Source: Bordetella parapertussis (GTDB lineage Bacteria; Pseudomonadota; Gammaproteobacteria; Burkholderiales; Burkholderiaceae_C). Taken from it: a DNA stretch of 64,000 nucleotides. Below the pieces are notes generated by a model that worked only from the letters and a program-made list of their open reading frames with translations, searched no databases and was not told where the DNA came from. How positions within the stretch are numbered: the stretch's first letter is position 1; each line of letters opens with the position of its first letter. Location: assembly GCA_945878355.1 (NCBI GenBank), contig CAMCTC010000003.1, forward strand, positions 50,391-114,390. Direction: 5' to 3'. The position numbers and the translations under genes were made by a program. Positions 35,354 through 45,078 of this stretch are shown here, one piece after another.

Positions 35354-38300
35354 ATGCTGGTAGATATCGTCCGCATCGCGCTGCAGAGGCCCTACACCTT
35401 CGTGGTGCTCGCGCTGCTGCTGCTCATCCTCGGTCCACTGGCCGCGCTGAGAACGCCGACCGATATCTTTCCAGAGATCAAGATTCCGGTGATCGCGGTG
35501 GCTTGGCAGTACACCGGCATGCCCCCCGAGCAGATGGCCGGTCGGATCGCCACGATGTACCAGCGTTCACTGACCACCACCGTCAACGACATCGAGCACA
35601 TCGAGGCCAACTCGTACGCCGGCATCGCCATCGTCAAGATTTTCTTCCAGCCCGGCGTCAACATCGCGGTGGCCAATGCACAGGTGAGCGCGATCTCCCA
35701 GGTGGTCGTCAGGCAGATGCCGCCCGGCACCACGCCGCCGCTGATCCTGAACTACAACGCCTCGACCGTCCCGATCCTGCAGTTGGCGCTGTCGGGCAAG
35801 GGATTGTCTGAGCAGAACCTGTTCGACCTCGGCGTGAACATGGTGCGTCCGCCGCTGGTGACCGTGCCCGGCGCCGCCATTCCCTGGCCCTATGGCGGCA
35901 AGCAGCGCCTGGTGCAGATCGACCTCAACCCCGCAGCGATGCAGGCACGCGGCCTGTCAGCACAAGACGTGGCCGCTGCGCTGGCTGCGCAGAACCTGAT
36001 CGTGCCGATCGGCACGCAGAAGATCGACAGCCTGGAGTACACGCTACAGCTCAACAATGCGCCGTCGGCGATCAGCGACCTGGCCAAGCTGCCGATCAAG
36101 GTGGTGGGCGGCAGCACAGTGACCATCGGCGACGTCGCCAATGTGCACGACGGCAACTCGCCGCAGACCAATATCGTCCATGTCGACGGCGATCGCTCGG
36201 TGCTGTTGTCGGTGCTCAAGAACGGCAGTACCTCGACGCTGGCGATCGTCGACGGCATCCGCGCCAAGCTCGTCGAACTCAAACCTGGCTGGCCTGCAAA
36301 CCTGTCGGTGCTACCGATCAACGACCAGTCGATGTTCGTGCGGGCAGCGATCAGCGGTGTGGCCGTCGAAGGCATCATCGCCGCCGCACTGACCAGCCTG
36401 ATGATCCTGCTGTTCCTGGGCAGTTGGCGCTCGACAGTGATCATCGCGGTGTCGATTCCACTGTCGATCATGGGCGCGCTGATTGGCCTGGCGGCCTTCG
36501 GCGAGACGCTCAACATCATGACGCTGGGTGGTTTGGCACTGGCAGTGGGCATCCTGGTCGACGACGCCACTGTGACGATCGAGAACATCAACTGGCACCT
36601 CGAGCAAGGCAAGGATGTCGAGACCGCGATCATGGACGGCGCGCGCCAGATCGTCACGCCTGCGTTCGTCTCGCTGCTGTGCATCTGCATCGTGTTCGTG
36701 CCGATGTTCTTCCTGCAAGGCGTTGCGCGCTTCTTGTTCGTGCCAATGGCCGAAGCCGTGATGCTCGCAATGATCTGCTCGTTCGTGCTGTCCCGAACCT
36801 TGGTGCCGACGATGTCGAAGTACCTGCTGCGGCCGCATGCCCCGCACACCGACATGCACGGCACGCGCGCCGCCTTGCCCCCCACCCGCAATCCGCTGCT
36901 GCTGTTTCAGCGCGTCTTCGAGGAGCGCTTCGAAAGCCTGCGCGAAGGCTACCGCGACCTGCTGCGACTGGCGATGGCCCATCGCTGGCCGTTCGTCACC
37001 GCTTTCATGACCTTTGTGCTGGCGTCTTTCGCGCTGCTGCCTTTCCTGGGCAGCAACTTCTTCCCCTCGGTCGACGGCGGCCAGATCCTGATGCACGCCC
37101 GTGTACCCGTGGGCACCAGGGTGGAAGAAACCGCCGTGCGCTTCGCCCGCATCGAGGCCGCAATTCGCCGCGTGATACCGAGCCAGGAGATCGCGACGCT
37201 GGTCGACAACATCGGGCTGCCGCCCAGCAGCATCAACCTGACCTACAACAACACCGGTGTCATCGGCACCCAAGACGGCGACGTCCAGATTGCGCTGCGC
37301 AAGGGTCATCGGCCGACCGCCGACTACGTTCGCGAACTGCGCGAACGCCTGCCGCGCGAGTTTCCTGACACCGTCTTCTCGTTTCCACCCGCCGACATCG
37401 TCAGCCAAATCCTCAACTTCGGGGCCCCGGCCCCCATCGACCTGCAGATACGAGGCAACAACCTAGAGGCCAACTTCGCTTACGCCAACCAGTTGCTCAA
37501 GGCCATCCGTCGTATCCCTGGCGTCGCCGATGCGCGCATCCAGCAGTCGAACCAGCGCCCGGTGTTCAAGGTCGACATCGACCGCACGCGGGCCCAGGAC
37601 GTCGGGCTCACCGCCCGCGACATCACCAACAGCCTGGTGGTCAACCTGGCCGGCAGCAGTCAAGTCGCGCCCACGTATTGGCTCAATCCGGCCAATGGTG
37701 TGTCCTATCCGATCGTGATGCAGACACCGCAGCGCGAGCTCGATTCGCTTTCGGCGCTGGCCAATCTGTCGATCAGCGGGGCGACCGGCGGCACGCCACA
37801 GGTGCTGGGGGCCGTGGCGCAGTTCAGCCGCAGCAAAGGCAATGCGGTGGTCAGCCAGTACGACATCCAGACCATGGTGCAGATCAACGCCACGCCGCAA
37901 GACCGAGACCTCGGCGCGGTGGCCGACGACATCCGTCGCGTCATTGCCGAGACCGCAGCGGATGTGCCCAAGGGCTCAACGGTGGTGCTGCTAGGCCAGG
38001 TGCGCACGATGGACAAAGCCTTCTCCGGCTTGCTGTTCGGTCTGGCTGGCGCGATCGTGCTGATCTATTTCCTGATCGTTGTGAACTTCCAGTCCTGGAG
38101 CGACCCGTTCGTGATCATCTCCGCGCTGCCGGCGGCGCTGGCAGGCATCATCTGGATACTGTTCGCCACCCACACCACGCTGTCGGTGCCAGCGCTGACT
38201 GGCGCGATCATGTGCATGGGGGTGGCCACCGCCAACAGCGTGCTGGTGATCAGTTTTGCGCGTGAGCGTCTGGACCAGCTCGGCAACGCTGCCCATGCGG

Positions 38301-38566
38301 CGATAGACGCAGCCCTAGACGCAGGCTTTGTGCGCTTCCGCCCGGTGCTGATGACGGCACTGGCGATGGTCATCGGCATGCTGCCGATGGCACTCGGCTT
38401 GGGCGAAGGCGGCGAGCAAAACGCGCCGCTGGGCCGCGCGGTGATCGGCGGCCTGGTTCTTGCCACCTTCGCGACGCTGGTGTTCGTGCCGGTCGTTTTC
38501 AGTCTCGTGCATGCCCGCCGTGGCAAGCGCGCGTCAGCAGTCTTTGGAGAGAGCCATGTCGCCTGA
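35354..38566 (+). CDS. RND family efflux pump, inner-membrane subunit
   Basis: A 1070-residue protein of the AcrB/HAE-type superfamily starting MLVDIVRIALQRPYTFVVLA. Two halves each carry one N-terminal membrane helix, a large periplasmic loop and a block of membrane helices. TM4 has the proton-relay aspartates (LALAVGILVDDATVTIENI). The pair of loops contains YAGIAIVKIFFQPGVNIAVA and TLVDNIGLPPSSINLTYNN. The start is placed at 35354 with a GAGG ribosome site nine bases upstream. The adaptor gene overlaps its end by 11 bp. Sequence resembles efflux pumps for drugs or small organics rather than CusA-type metal pumps; the substrate is unknown. Confidence 0.92.
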   Translation: MLVDIVRIALQRPYTFVVLALLLLILGPLAALRTPTDIFPEIKIPVIAVAWQYTGMPPEQMAGRIATMYQRSLTTTVNDIEHIEANSYAGIAIVKIFFQPGVNIAVANAQVSAISQVVVRQMPPGTTPPLILNYNASTVPILQLALSGKGLSEQNLFDLGVNMVRPPLVTVPGAAIPWPYGGKQRLVQIDLNPAAMQARGLSAQDVAAALAAQNLIVPIGTQKIDSLEYTLQLNNAPSAISDLAKLPIKVVGGSTVTIGDVANVHDGNSPQTNIVHVDGDRSVLLSVLKNGSTSTLAIVDGIRAKLVELKPGWPANLSVLPINDQSMFVRAAISGVAVEGIIAAALTSLMILLFLGSWRSTVIIAVSIPLSIMGALIGLAAFGETLNIMTLGGLALAVGILVDDATVTIENINWHLEQGKDVETAIMDGARQIVTPAFVSLLCICIVFVPMFFLQGVARFLFVPMAEAVMLAMICSFVLSRTLVPTMSKYLLRPHAPHTDMHGTRAALPPTRNPLLLFQRVFEERFESLREGYRDLLRLAMAHRWPFVTAFMTFVLASFALLPFLGSNFFPSVDGGQILMHARVPVGTRVEETAVRFARIEAAIRRVIPSQEIATLVDNIGLPPSSINLTYNNTGVIGTQDGDVQIALRKGHRPTADYVRELRERLPREFPDTVFSFPPADIVSQILNFGAPAPIDLQIRGNNLEANFAYANQLLKAIRRIPGVADARIQQSNQRPVFKVDIDRTRAQDVGLTARDITNSLVVNLAGSSQVAPTYWLNPANGVSYPIVMQTPQRELDSLSALANLSISGATGGTPQVLGAVAQFSRSKGNAVVSQYDIQTMVQINATPQDRDLGAVADDIRRVIAETAADVPKGSTVVLLGQVRTMDKAFSGLLFGLAGAIVLIYFLIVVNFQSWSDPFVIISALPAALAGIIWILFATHTTLSVPALTGAIMCMGVATANSVLVISFARERLDQLGNAAHAAIDAALDAGFVRFRPVLMTALAMVIGMLPMALGLGEGGEQNAPLGRAVIGGLVLATFATLVFVPVVFSLVHARRGKRASAVFGESHVA

Positions 38567-39737
38567 CCCCGCGCGGCCTGCCGTGTCGCACCGCAAGCTG
38601 CAGTTGATCGCCGCCGTGTTGGCGCTGCTCGCAGTCTGGGTCGTCGTGGCCGGTATCACCACTCGCCAATCGCAGGCCGCCCAGTTGCGCGAGCGCGCCG
38701 ATGCCCAGGCCGTGGTCACCGTGGCGGTGATCACGCCATCACGCACCGGCACCTCGGCCACATTGGAGCTGCCGGGGCGCATCGAGGCCTTTGCACGCGC
38801 ACCGATCTACGCCCGGGTCAGTGGCTACCTGAAGAGCTGGCATGTCGACATCGGGGGGCGCGTCAAGACCGGTCAATTGCTGGCCGAGATCGAGACCCCA
38901 GAACTCGACCAACAATTGCTGCAGGCTCAGGCCGAACTTGCGAGTGCCAAGTCCAACGCAGCCCTGGCAACGACCACGGCCAAACGCTGGCAAGCGCTGC
39001 TGGCCAACGATGCTGTGTCGCGGCAAGAAGCCGAGGAAAAAACCGGCGACCTGACCACCAAGCAGTCAGTGGTCAACGCCTTGCAGGCCAACCTGGACCG
39101 GTTCCAGGCCTTGAAGCGATTCACGCGCATCGTGGCCCCATTCGATGGTGTGGTCACCGCTAGATCAACCGATGTCGGCGCACTCATCAATGTCGGCGGC
39201 GCGCCAGGGTCGGAGTTGTTTGTGGTGTCGGATGTCCGCAAGCTGCGCGTCTATGTCAGTCTGCCGCAAAACTATGTGTCGACCGTCAGACTAGGCAGCA
39301 AGGCGCGCTTGACCGTCCCCGAAAATCCAACAAAGTCCCATGCGGCGACCGTGCAATCACTGTCACAAGCCATCAATGCCGCTTCGGGCACCATGCTGAT
39401 ACAGCTCGCTGCCAACAACGCCAACGGCGAGTTGCTGCCTGGCGGCTTCGCCCATGTCAGTTTCGATCTGCCCAGGGCCGCTGGCGCCTTGAGCATCCCG
39501 CCCAGCGCACTGATTTTCAACAAGTCCGGCCTGCGTGTGAGCACCGTCGGGGCTGATGGCAAGGTACAGCTCAAGACCGTCACTGTTGCGCGAGATCTGG
39601 GTTCGGTGATCGAAATCGCCACGGGCCTGTCGGCCGACGACCGGGTGATCGAAAGCCCGCCCGACGGCATCTCCGACGGCGATACCGTACGGGTCGCGTC
39701 CGCCGAGCCCAAGGTCGATGCCGCCGGAAAGCGCTAA
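38556..39737 (+). CDS. RND efflux periplasmic adaptor (membrane fusion protein)
   Basis: A 393-residue protein with an N-terminal anchor (LQLIAAVLALLAVWVVVAGI). The barrel-sandwich halves are IYARVSGYLKSWHVDIGGRVKTGQLLAEIETPELDQQL and TRIVAPFDGVVTARSTDVGALINVG. A short helical hairpin and C-terminal beta-barrel and membrane-proximal domains complete it. It links the RND pump to the outer-membrane channel encoded next. The start ATG at 38556 lies inside the last codons of the pump gene, with GGAGAG just upstream. Confidence 0.92.
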   Translation: MSPDPARPAVSHRKLQLIAAVLALLAVWVVVAGITTRQSQAAQLRERADAQAVVTVAVITPSRTGTSATLELPGRIEAFARAPIYARVSGYLKSWHVDIGGRVKTGQLLAEIETPELDQQLLQAQAELASAKSNAALATTTAKRWQALLANDAVSRQEAEEKTGDLTTKQSVVNALQANLDRFQALKRFTRIVAPFDGVVTARSTDVGALINVGGAPGSELFVVSDVRKLRVYVSLPQNYVSTVRLGSKARLTVPENPTKSHAATVQSLSQAINAASGTMLIQLAANNANGELLPGGFAHVSFDLPRAAGALSIPPSALIFNKSGLRVSTVGADGKVQLKTVTVARDLGSVIEIATGLSADDRVIESPPDGISDGDTVRVASAEPKVDAAGKR

Positions 39738-41205
39738 CGTGGCAAGGACTGCGCATCCATTGATCAGGCCGCTGCGCGCCGCAAGCGGCACCCTGCTCTT
39801 GCTGTTGCTGAGCGCTTGCGCCCAGGATCTGCCGCTGAAGCTTCCCGAGATGCCGGTGGCCGGCGCATTCAAAGAAGCCGCTCCTTGGACCAGCGCCCAA
39901 CCGGCCGATGACCTGCCGCGCGAGGCCTGGTGGACGCTTTTCGGCGACGCAGAACTGAACGCCTTGCAACAGCGTTTGATCGATCACAGTGCGGACCTCG
40001 CTGCCGCGCTGGCGCGCTACCAGCAGTCCAGAGCGGCGACCGAGCAGATCCGGGCCAGCGAGCTTCCCGCACTGGCCACTTCACTCAATACCCAGCGCAA
40101 CCGCCAATCGGAGAAACGCCCACTGCGTGTCCTCGGCCCTTCGTCACCGAACCTCTACGGTTCCACCACGCTGGGCTTTGATCTCGGGTACGAGGTCGAT
40201 CTTTGGGGCCGTGTGCGCAGCCAAGTCGCTGCTGGCGTGGCGCTGGACCAGGCGGCAAAAGCAGACCTGGCGTCAGCGCAACTGGTCCTGCAAGCCCAGT
40301 TGACCGACAGCTATGTCGCGCTGCGCGGCTTGGACCGTGAAGCGGCGCTGCTGCGCCAGACTGAAGCCGCCTACGCCAAGGCGCTGGAACTGGTCAACCA
40401 GCGCCACGACGCTGGCATCGCGTCCGGGCTCGATCTGGCGCGCGCCCAGGTCCAGCTCGAAGCGACGCGCTCGCAGTCCAAGCAGTCGCTGGCGCAACGC
40501 GCCCTGGTCGAGCACGCCATCGCATCGTTGGTCGGCGAGACCGCGACGGGGTTCAGCATCCCGGCACGCGTTGTCGATCTCGGCTTGCCGCAGGTTCCCG
40601 CCGGGCTGCCCTCCACGCTGCTGCAACGTCGTCCCGACATCGCCGCCGCAGAACGCCGAGTGACCGCGTCCAACGCCAGCGTCGGCGTGGCCCGTGCCGC
40701 GGTCTTTCCGGCGCTCACGCTCAGCGGCTTGGTGGGATTCCAAAGCAGCGACAGCAGCAATGTCTTCAACGCACCCAACAGCTTCTGGGCTGTCGGGCCG
40801 ACGATGTTCTTCACGCTGTTCGACGCGGGCAAACGCAAGACCGAAATCACCCGCGTTCAAGCGGTGCTCGACGAGTCCGGTGCGAAATACCGCGGCGTTG
40901 TCCTCGGTGCCTTCCAGCAGGTCGAGGACAACCTGGCGCTGCTCAAGCACTATGGTGCCGCGGCGCAGTCTGAAGACGCTGCCGTCAAGGCCGCGCAGCG
41001 CGCGCTCGCACTGGCAAATACGCGCTACCGAGAAGGTGCGGCCAACTACCTCGACGTGGTGGCATCGCAGGCCTCAGCGCTGCAAACGCAGCGGTCTGCG
41101 CTAGACCTCGCGACCCGACAACGACGTGCCACCGTGGCTTTGATCCGTTCGCTGGGTGGCGGGTGGACCGAAGCCGCTGAGCCGCAGGCGCAAGCCCGGC
41201 ACTGA
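39718..41205 (+). CDS. RND efflux outer-membrane channel lipoprotein (NodT/OprM family)
   Basis: A 495-residue TolC-like protein. The lipobox LLSAC near residue 34 gives a lipid-anchored Cys, as in OprM and NodT members. Two outer-membrane-efflux repeats follow, with conserved LGFDLGYEVDLWGRVRSQVAA, QAQLTDSYVALRGLDREAALL, PAGLPSTLLQRRPDIAAAERR and YREGAANYLDVVASQAS. The ATG at 39718 overlaps the adaptor by 20 bp. A GTG at 39739, just after the adaptor stop and preceded by GGAAAG, is an equally good start. With the two genes upstream it completes a tripartite pump. Confidence 0.9.
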   Translation: MPPESANVARTAHPLIRPLRAASGTLLLLLLSACAQDLPLKLPEMPVAGAFKEAAPWTSAQPADDLPREAWWTLFGDAELNALQQRLIDHSADLAAALARYQQSRAATEQIRASELPALATSLNTQRNRQSEKRPLRVLGPSSPNLYGSTTLGFDLGYEVDLWGRVRSQVAAGVALDQAAKADLASAQLVLQAQLTDSYVALRGLDREAALLRQTEAAYAKALELVNQRHDAGIASGLDLARAQVQLEATRSQSKQSLAQRALVEHAIASLVGETATGFSIPARVVDLGLPQVPAGLPSTLLQRRPDIAAAERRVTASNASVGVARAAVFPALTLSGLVGFQSSDSSNVFNAPNSFWAVGPTMFFTLFDAGKRKTEITRVQAVLDESGAKYRGVVLGAFQQVEDNLALLKHYGAAAQSEDAAVKAAQRALALANTRYREGAANYLDVVASQASALQTQRSALDLATRQRRATVALIRSLGGGWTEAAEPQAQARH

Positions 41206-41237
41206 AGTCAATCCACCCAGGTATGGTCCACGGCCCT

Positions 41238-41774
41238 TCAAGCCGACGCCGGCTTGCCGGCTCGCGTGCCCGGTGACGTCGCGTCTGCCGTCGATGCCAG
41301 GCGAGGCTCGGCACCCAACCAGTACAAGCCATTGGCCATGATGCAAAAGCCGGTGCCGGCAAACCAGACCATCGCCACACCCACAAAGCCGGTGAACCAC
41401 AGCCATGCCGGGCTGTGCAGCAGGCTCAGCCCGGATGCCAGTGACACGTTGACCCCGACCGCGAGATAGATCCGGCGCTCAAGGTACCAGCGGTCGGTCT
41501 GCAGCAGGTACAGCATGCCCGGCGTCCAACCGGGGCGGGCCAATCTAGGCACGAAGCCGATGCTGGCCAGCAGATTGCCGACCAGGCAGAAACCGGTCAA
41601 TGACACCACGATCGACGCAAGACCGGTGGCAACAACGGCGAGCACCCAGAGCGGGTTCACCAGCGCCGCCAAGCCGGTCGACAACAACAACACCACCCCG
41701 GCGACCAGCCAGACGCTGCGCTCGATATACCAGCGGTCGGTGGGCACGATGTAGAGCTGCGAAAGAGACGGCAT
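41238..41774 (-). CDS. Membrane protein made of two DUF2892 (YgaP-type) units
   Basis: A 178-residue protein. Residues ~8-78 (YIVPTDRWYIERSVWLVAGV, ending VGNLLASIGFVPRL) and ~85-157 (YLLQTDRWYLERRIYLAVGV, ending MANGLYWLGAEPRL) are clearly repeats of each other. Each has two membrane helices and the same TDRWY[IL]ER start and GFC end. Single-unit DUF2892 proteins are usual; this is an internal duplication. The ATG at 41774 is preceded by AAGGAA with normal spacing. Function unknown. It is convergent with the efflux operon. Confidence 0.8.
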   Translation of the reverse strand: MPSLSQLYIVPTDRWYIERSVWLVAGVVLLLSTGLAALVNPLWVLAVVATGLASIVVSLTGFCLVGNLLASIGFVPRLARPGWTPGMLYLLQTDRWYLERRIYLAVGVNVSLASGLSLLHSPAWLWFTGFVGVAMVWFAGTGFCIMANGLYWLGAEPRLASTADATSPGTRAGKPASA

Positions 41775-41993
41775 GACTGGATTCCTTTGCGGGGATCGCT
41801 GGCATCGACAGGATGTCGGACCGCCTGTGCTGCGTGTTGACATGCCGCAAGCCCTGCCGCCCACGCTCGATTCAAGCCCGTGCCGCATCGCTGCGCGCTG
41901 ACACACCACGACTCGTCAGGGAAACCCGCGCGCCGCGCGGCGCCAACGATCGCTGATAGCATCTCAGCCACTTGTTCACCCGGCGCTGACACC

Positions 41994-42491
41994 ATGGCAA
42001 ATGAATCACTGGTACCTGACGAGACGCGCCGGATGGTCGGCCAATTGCTGGGCGAGCCCCTGACGGCGACGATCACTGCCAAGGCAGCGCAGCGCTTCGC
42101 GATGGCCAGCGGCGACCTCAATCCGCTCTACATGGACGACGCCGCAGCCCGCTCAGCCGGTTTCGACTGCACGCTGGTGCCACCGGTGTACCTGGCCTGG
42201 GCCTTGTCTGCGGCGCGCCCGCTGAGCGAAGTTCGCGATGACGGCCTGTACCTGTCTGGTGGCAGGCGCGTGGCGCTCAATGTCGCACGCGTGATGTTTG
42301 GTGGCGAAGAGTGGACGTTCTTCGAACCGGTTCTCGCCGGCGACACCATCACCTCCGAGATGCGACTGAAGTCGCTGGAAGAGAAGACCGGCAGCTCGGG
42401 CGCGTTCGTGCTGCAGATGACCGAAACCACCTACACCGACCAACGCGGCCGCATCGTCGCGAAGGCCTTGGGCAGGAGCATCGCCCGATGA
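41994..42491 (+). CDS. MaoC-like hydratase, N-terminal-type half (FAS1-like dehydratase domain)
   Basis: A 165-residue hot-dog-fold protein. The N-terminal hot-dog features are AAQRFAMASGDLNPLYMDDAAARSAGFDCTLVPPVYL and GDTITSEMRLKSLEEKTGSSGAFVLQMTETTYTDQRGRIVAKA. This half usually lacks the catalytic Asp/His and pairs with a second MaoC subunit. The partner starts at once, overlapping by ATGA. Together they likely form an (R)-specific enoyl-CoA hydratase for an unknown acyl-CoA. Confidence 0.82.
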   Translation: MANESLVPDETRRMVGQLLGEPLTATITAKAAQRFAMASGDLNPLYMDDAAARSAGFDCTLVPPVYLAWALSAARPLSEVRDDGLYLSGGRRVALNVARVMFGGEEWTFFEPVLAGDTITSEMRLKSLEEKTGSSGAFVLQMTETTYTDQRGRIVAKALGRSIAR

Positions 42492-42910
42492 GCAAGCAGC
42501 GACATACCGAAGACGTGGCGGTGGGCCAGGAGTTGGCACCCATGGTCAAGAACGCAAGCCGGGCACAGCTGTTCCTGTTCAGCGCCGCCACCAACAATCC
42601 GCACCGCATCCACTACGACCGTGAATACGCCGCCGTCGAAGGACATCCCGATGTGCTGGTCCATGGCCCGCTGCAGGGCGCCTGGCTGTCTCAGTTCGTC
42701 ACCGACTGGGCGGGCCCAGCAGGCCGTGTGATCGGTCTTTCCTGGCAGAACCGAGGCCGCGCCTTCCCTGAGCACGAACTCACGTTCAAGGGCCGGGTCA
42801 CTGCGGTCGCTGGCGACGAAGTGACGCTCGAGGTCTGGGAAGAAGACGAGAGCGGCGCTGTCCTGATGCCGGGGACTGCCCGCGTGCGGCTGCCCCGTCG
42901 GATTCCGTAA
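42488..42910 (+). CDS. MaoC-like (R)-enoyl-CoA hydratase, catalytic-type half
   Basis: A 140-residue protein starting MSKQRHTEDVAVGQELAPMV. FLFSAATNNPHRIHYDREYA fits the catalytic AxxxD/NxxxxH region of MaoC hydratases, here with Asn in the Asp position. DVLVHGPLQGAWLSQFVTDWAG follows. It belongs with the preceding gene (4-bp overlap). The stop lies four bases from the stop of the convergent acyl-CoA ligase gene, with no room for a terminator. Confidence 0.82.
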   Translation: MSKQRHTEDVAVGQELAPMVKNASRAQLFLFSAATNNPHRIHYDREYAAVEGHPDVLVHGPLQGAWLSQFVTDWAGPAGRVIGLSWQNRGRAFPEHELTFKGRVTAVAGDEVTLEVWEEDESGAVLMPGTARVRLPRRIP

Positions 42911-42914
42911 GACT

Positions 42915-44474
42915 TCAGCCGACTTGCGCGTCACGCCCTTCCCAGAAGGGTTGGCGCAGAACAGTCTTCAAGATCTTGCCGGCACCCGACAGCGGCAAGG
43001 CGTCGCGCAATTCGACGGTCAGCGGACATTTGTAGCCAGCAATCAGCGTCCTGCAGTGGGCAATCAATTGCTCGCCGGTCGGACTGGAGCCAGCCTTGGC
43101 CACAACAACCGCGTGCACTGCCTCGCCCCACTTGTCACTCGGTATACCAATCACCGCGCAGGACGCGACAGCAGGATGCTGTGCGAGCGCGTTCTCGACC
43201 TCGGCCGAAAAAACGTTCTCGCCGCCGCTCTTGATCATGTCCTTGAGGCGGTCCACGATGAAGATGAAACCGTCTTTGTCCATGTAGGCGCCATCGCCGG
43301 TATGCATCCAGCCGCCGCGCAGCGCAGCCGCTGTTTGCTCTGGCTTGTTCCAATAGCCTAGCATCACGTTCGGCCCGCGAACCGCCACTTCGCCGACGGT
43401 TCCCAGCGCCACTTCGTTGCCGGATTCGTCGACGATCCGGACCTCGGTGCCGAAGCTCGCCCGCCCACCGGAGCGCAGCTTGCCCGCCTTGCGGCCTTCG
43501 GCCGTGTGGTACCAAGCCGGGTTGATGGTCGCGACCGGCGAGAGCTCGGTCATGCCGTAAGCCTGAAAGAACTCGACCCCAGGCAGAGCGGCCATCGCGC
43601 GGTCGAGAACGGCCTCGGAAATCGTCGAAGCGCCATAGACCACGCGCTTCAGGCTGGAGCAGTCATGACCCGCTTTCATTGCCGGGTGATCCACCAACAT
43701 CTGAATCATGGTCGGCACCAGCAGCACATCGGTCACGCGGTCGCGCGCGATGCATTCGAGCACCGCCTCGGGATTGAACGCCGGAATGATCGCGTGCGCG
43801 TTGCCTGCGAGATGCTGAGGGATCGACAGGCCGAAATCGGCGAGGTGGAACATCGGCGCGGCGTGCAGGTACACGCTGCCGCGCGGCGAAATGCCTTCAC
43901 CCAGCAAAGACATGCCTGAAGCAAACAGATTGGCATGGCTCAGCATCACACCTTTGGGAAACCCCGTGGTACCACCGGTGTAGAAAATGCCGAGCAGGTC
44001 GTCGCCTTGTCGGCCGACATCGTCGATCGGCGGGTGTGCCGCGATCAGCGCTTCGTAGCCTTGCATGCCGGCGGGTGCATCGCCGTCGCCAGCATGGATC
44101 AACACCCGGACGCTGGGCGAATCGCGCTGGATCGCCGCAGCCAGGGCTTGAAAATTATCGTCGACGATCAGTATCGTCGACCCTGAATCGACGAGCGAGT
44201 AGACAATTTCGGCCACGCTCCAACGCACGTTGCAGGGATTCAAGACACCGCCACCCCAGGGCACGGCGAGTTGGTATTCCAGGTATCGGTCGGAGTTCAT
44301 CGCCAGCATCGCGACCCGATCGCCTGGCACCATGCCCAGCGATTGCAGCGCCGCAGCCAGGCGCGCGACGCGATCGCCGACTTCGGCAAAACTTCGCCGG
44401 CGCTGACCGAACAGAACCGCTGTGCGTTGCGGATGTTGCTGCAGTGCGCGGTGCAAACCTTGGGTCAAATACAT
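42915..44474 (-). CDS. AMP-forming acyl-CoA synthetase
   Basis: A 519-residue member of the ANL superfamily. The P-loop is FYTGGTTGFPKGVMLSH. The A5 motif FFQAYGMTELSP and the C-terminal hinge and active-site segment GWMHTGDGAYMDKDGFIFIVDRLKDMIKSGGENVFSAEVE are present. The C-terminal Lys is in PLSGAGKILKTVLR. It activates a carboxylic acid via acyl-AMP to acyl-CoA. The start MYLTQGLHRALQQHP is preceded by AGGAGA. It is convergent with the MaoC pair, which probably acts on the same class of acyl-CoA; the acid is unknown. Confidence 0.92.
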   Translation of the reverse strand: MYLTQGLHRALQQHPQRTAVLFGQRRRSFAEVGDRVARLAAALQSLGMVPGDRVAMLAMNSDRYLEYQLAVPWGGGVLNPCNVRWSVAEIVYSLVDSGSTILIVDDNFQALAAAIQRDSPSVRVLIHAGDGDAPAGMQGYEALIAAHPPIDDVGRQGDDLLGIFYTGGTTGFPKGVMLSHANLFASGMSLLGEGISPRGSVYLHAAPMFHLADFGLSIPQHLAGNAHAIIPAFNPEAVLECIARDRVTDVLLVPTMIQMLVDHPAMKAGHDCSSLKRVVYGASTISEAVLDRAMAALPGVEFFQAYGMTELSPVATINPAWYHTAEGRKAGKLRSGGRASFGTEVRIVDESGNEVALGTVGEVAVRGPNVMLGYWNKPEQTAAALRGGWMHTGDGAYMDKDGFIFIVDRLKDMIKSGGENVFSAEVENALAQHPAVASCAVIGIPSDKWGEAVHAVVVAKAGSSPTGEQLIAHCRTLIAGYKCPLTVELRDALPLSGAGKILKTVLRQPFWEGRDAQVG

Positions 44475-44544
44475 GTTGGTTCTCCTGTGGATCTGGTGAG
44501 CCCGCTCGGGCAAGTGCAGGATCAGCGCCGTGGATCCAGCCAGT

Positions 44545-45063
44545 TCAATGTGCCATTCTCAGCAGGCTCTTGAACATCGCACGCATGAACACATCCATTC
44601 CTTCGACCTTCTGGAGGAAGACAGGATCTTGCAGCAGATGCTTGTCCTTGATGCCCAAGCCGCTCGCGTCAGCATCTTCCATGGCCCCTTCAAGCGACCT
44701 TACCCGACCGTGGTCAATGAGGACCGCTGCCTCGCTCTTGGCCCGGATCGCATCGACCAGTTGGTCAAAGACCTCTCGAACATCGGGGGGGATATTTCTC
44801 AGTTTTTCAAGAAAGGTACGCTTGCTGATGGCATAGCACCAGACATCCGAGACCGCCCGCACCGTCGCCGACCTGAACTTGTCAGAAATGATCGCCATCT
44901 CGCCGAAAATGGCATCCTTGTCGAGCATGGCCAACGTGATGTGCTGGCTGTCGCGGATTCTGAAGACCTCTACCGACCCTTCGCATATCAAATAAGCGGC
45001 GTCGGCGAGATAACCTTCTTCAAAAACCGTCTGATTTTTCCAAAAATGTACGTTTGGCGTCAC
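44545..45063 (-). CDS. Stand-alone cyclic-nucleotide-binding domain protein
   Basis: A 172-residue protein. Residues ~10-105 form a cNMP-binding barrel (VFEEGYLADAAYLICEGSVEVF, then the phosphate-binding cassette IFGEMAIISDKFRSATVRAVSD with the Glu and Arg that contact the ribose phosphate). The remaining ~65 residues are helical (VREVFDQLVDAIRAKSEAAV). There is no helix-turn-helix, kinase or cyclase domain, so it is a sensor or adaptor without a visible output. A 116-bp AT-rich region with a long dyad lies directly upstream. Partner unknown. Confidence 0.8.
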   Translation of the reverse strand: MTPNVHFWKNQTVFEEGYLADAAYLICEGSVEVFRIRDSQHITLAMLDKDAIFGEMAIISDKFRSATVRAVSDVWCYAISKRTFLEKLRNIPPDVREVFDQLVDAIRAKSEAAVLIDHGRVRSLEGAMEDADASGLGIKDKHLLQDPVFLQKVEGMDVFMRAMFKSLLRMAH

Positions 45064-45078
45064 AATAATACTGCTCCT

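Noticed and set aside
34950..35363. Plus-strand frame of 137 codons just before the RND pump
   Set aside because: No domain, no ribosome site and mixed composition; it also overlaps the pump start.
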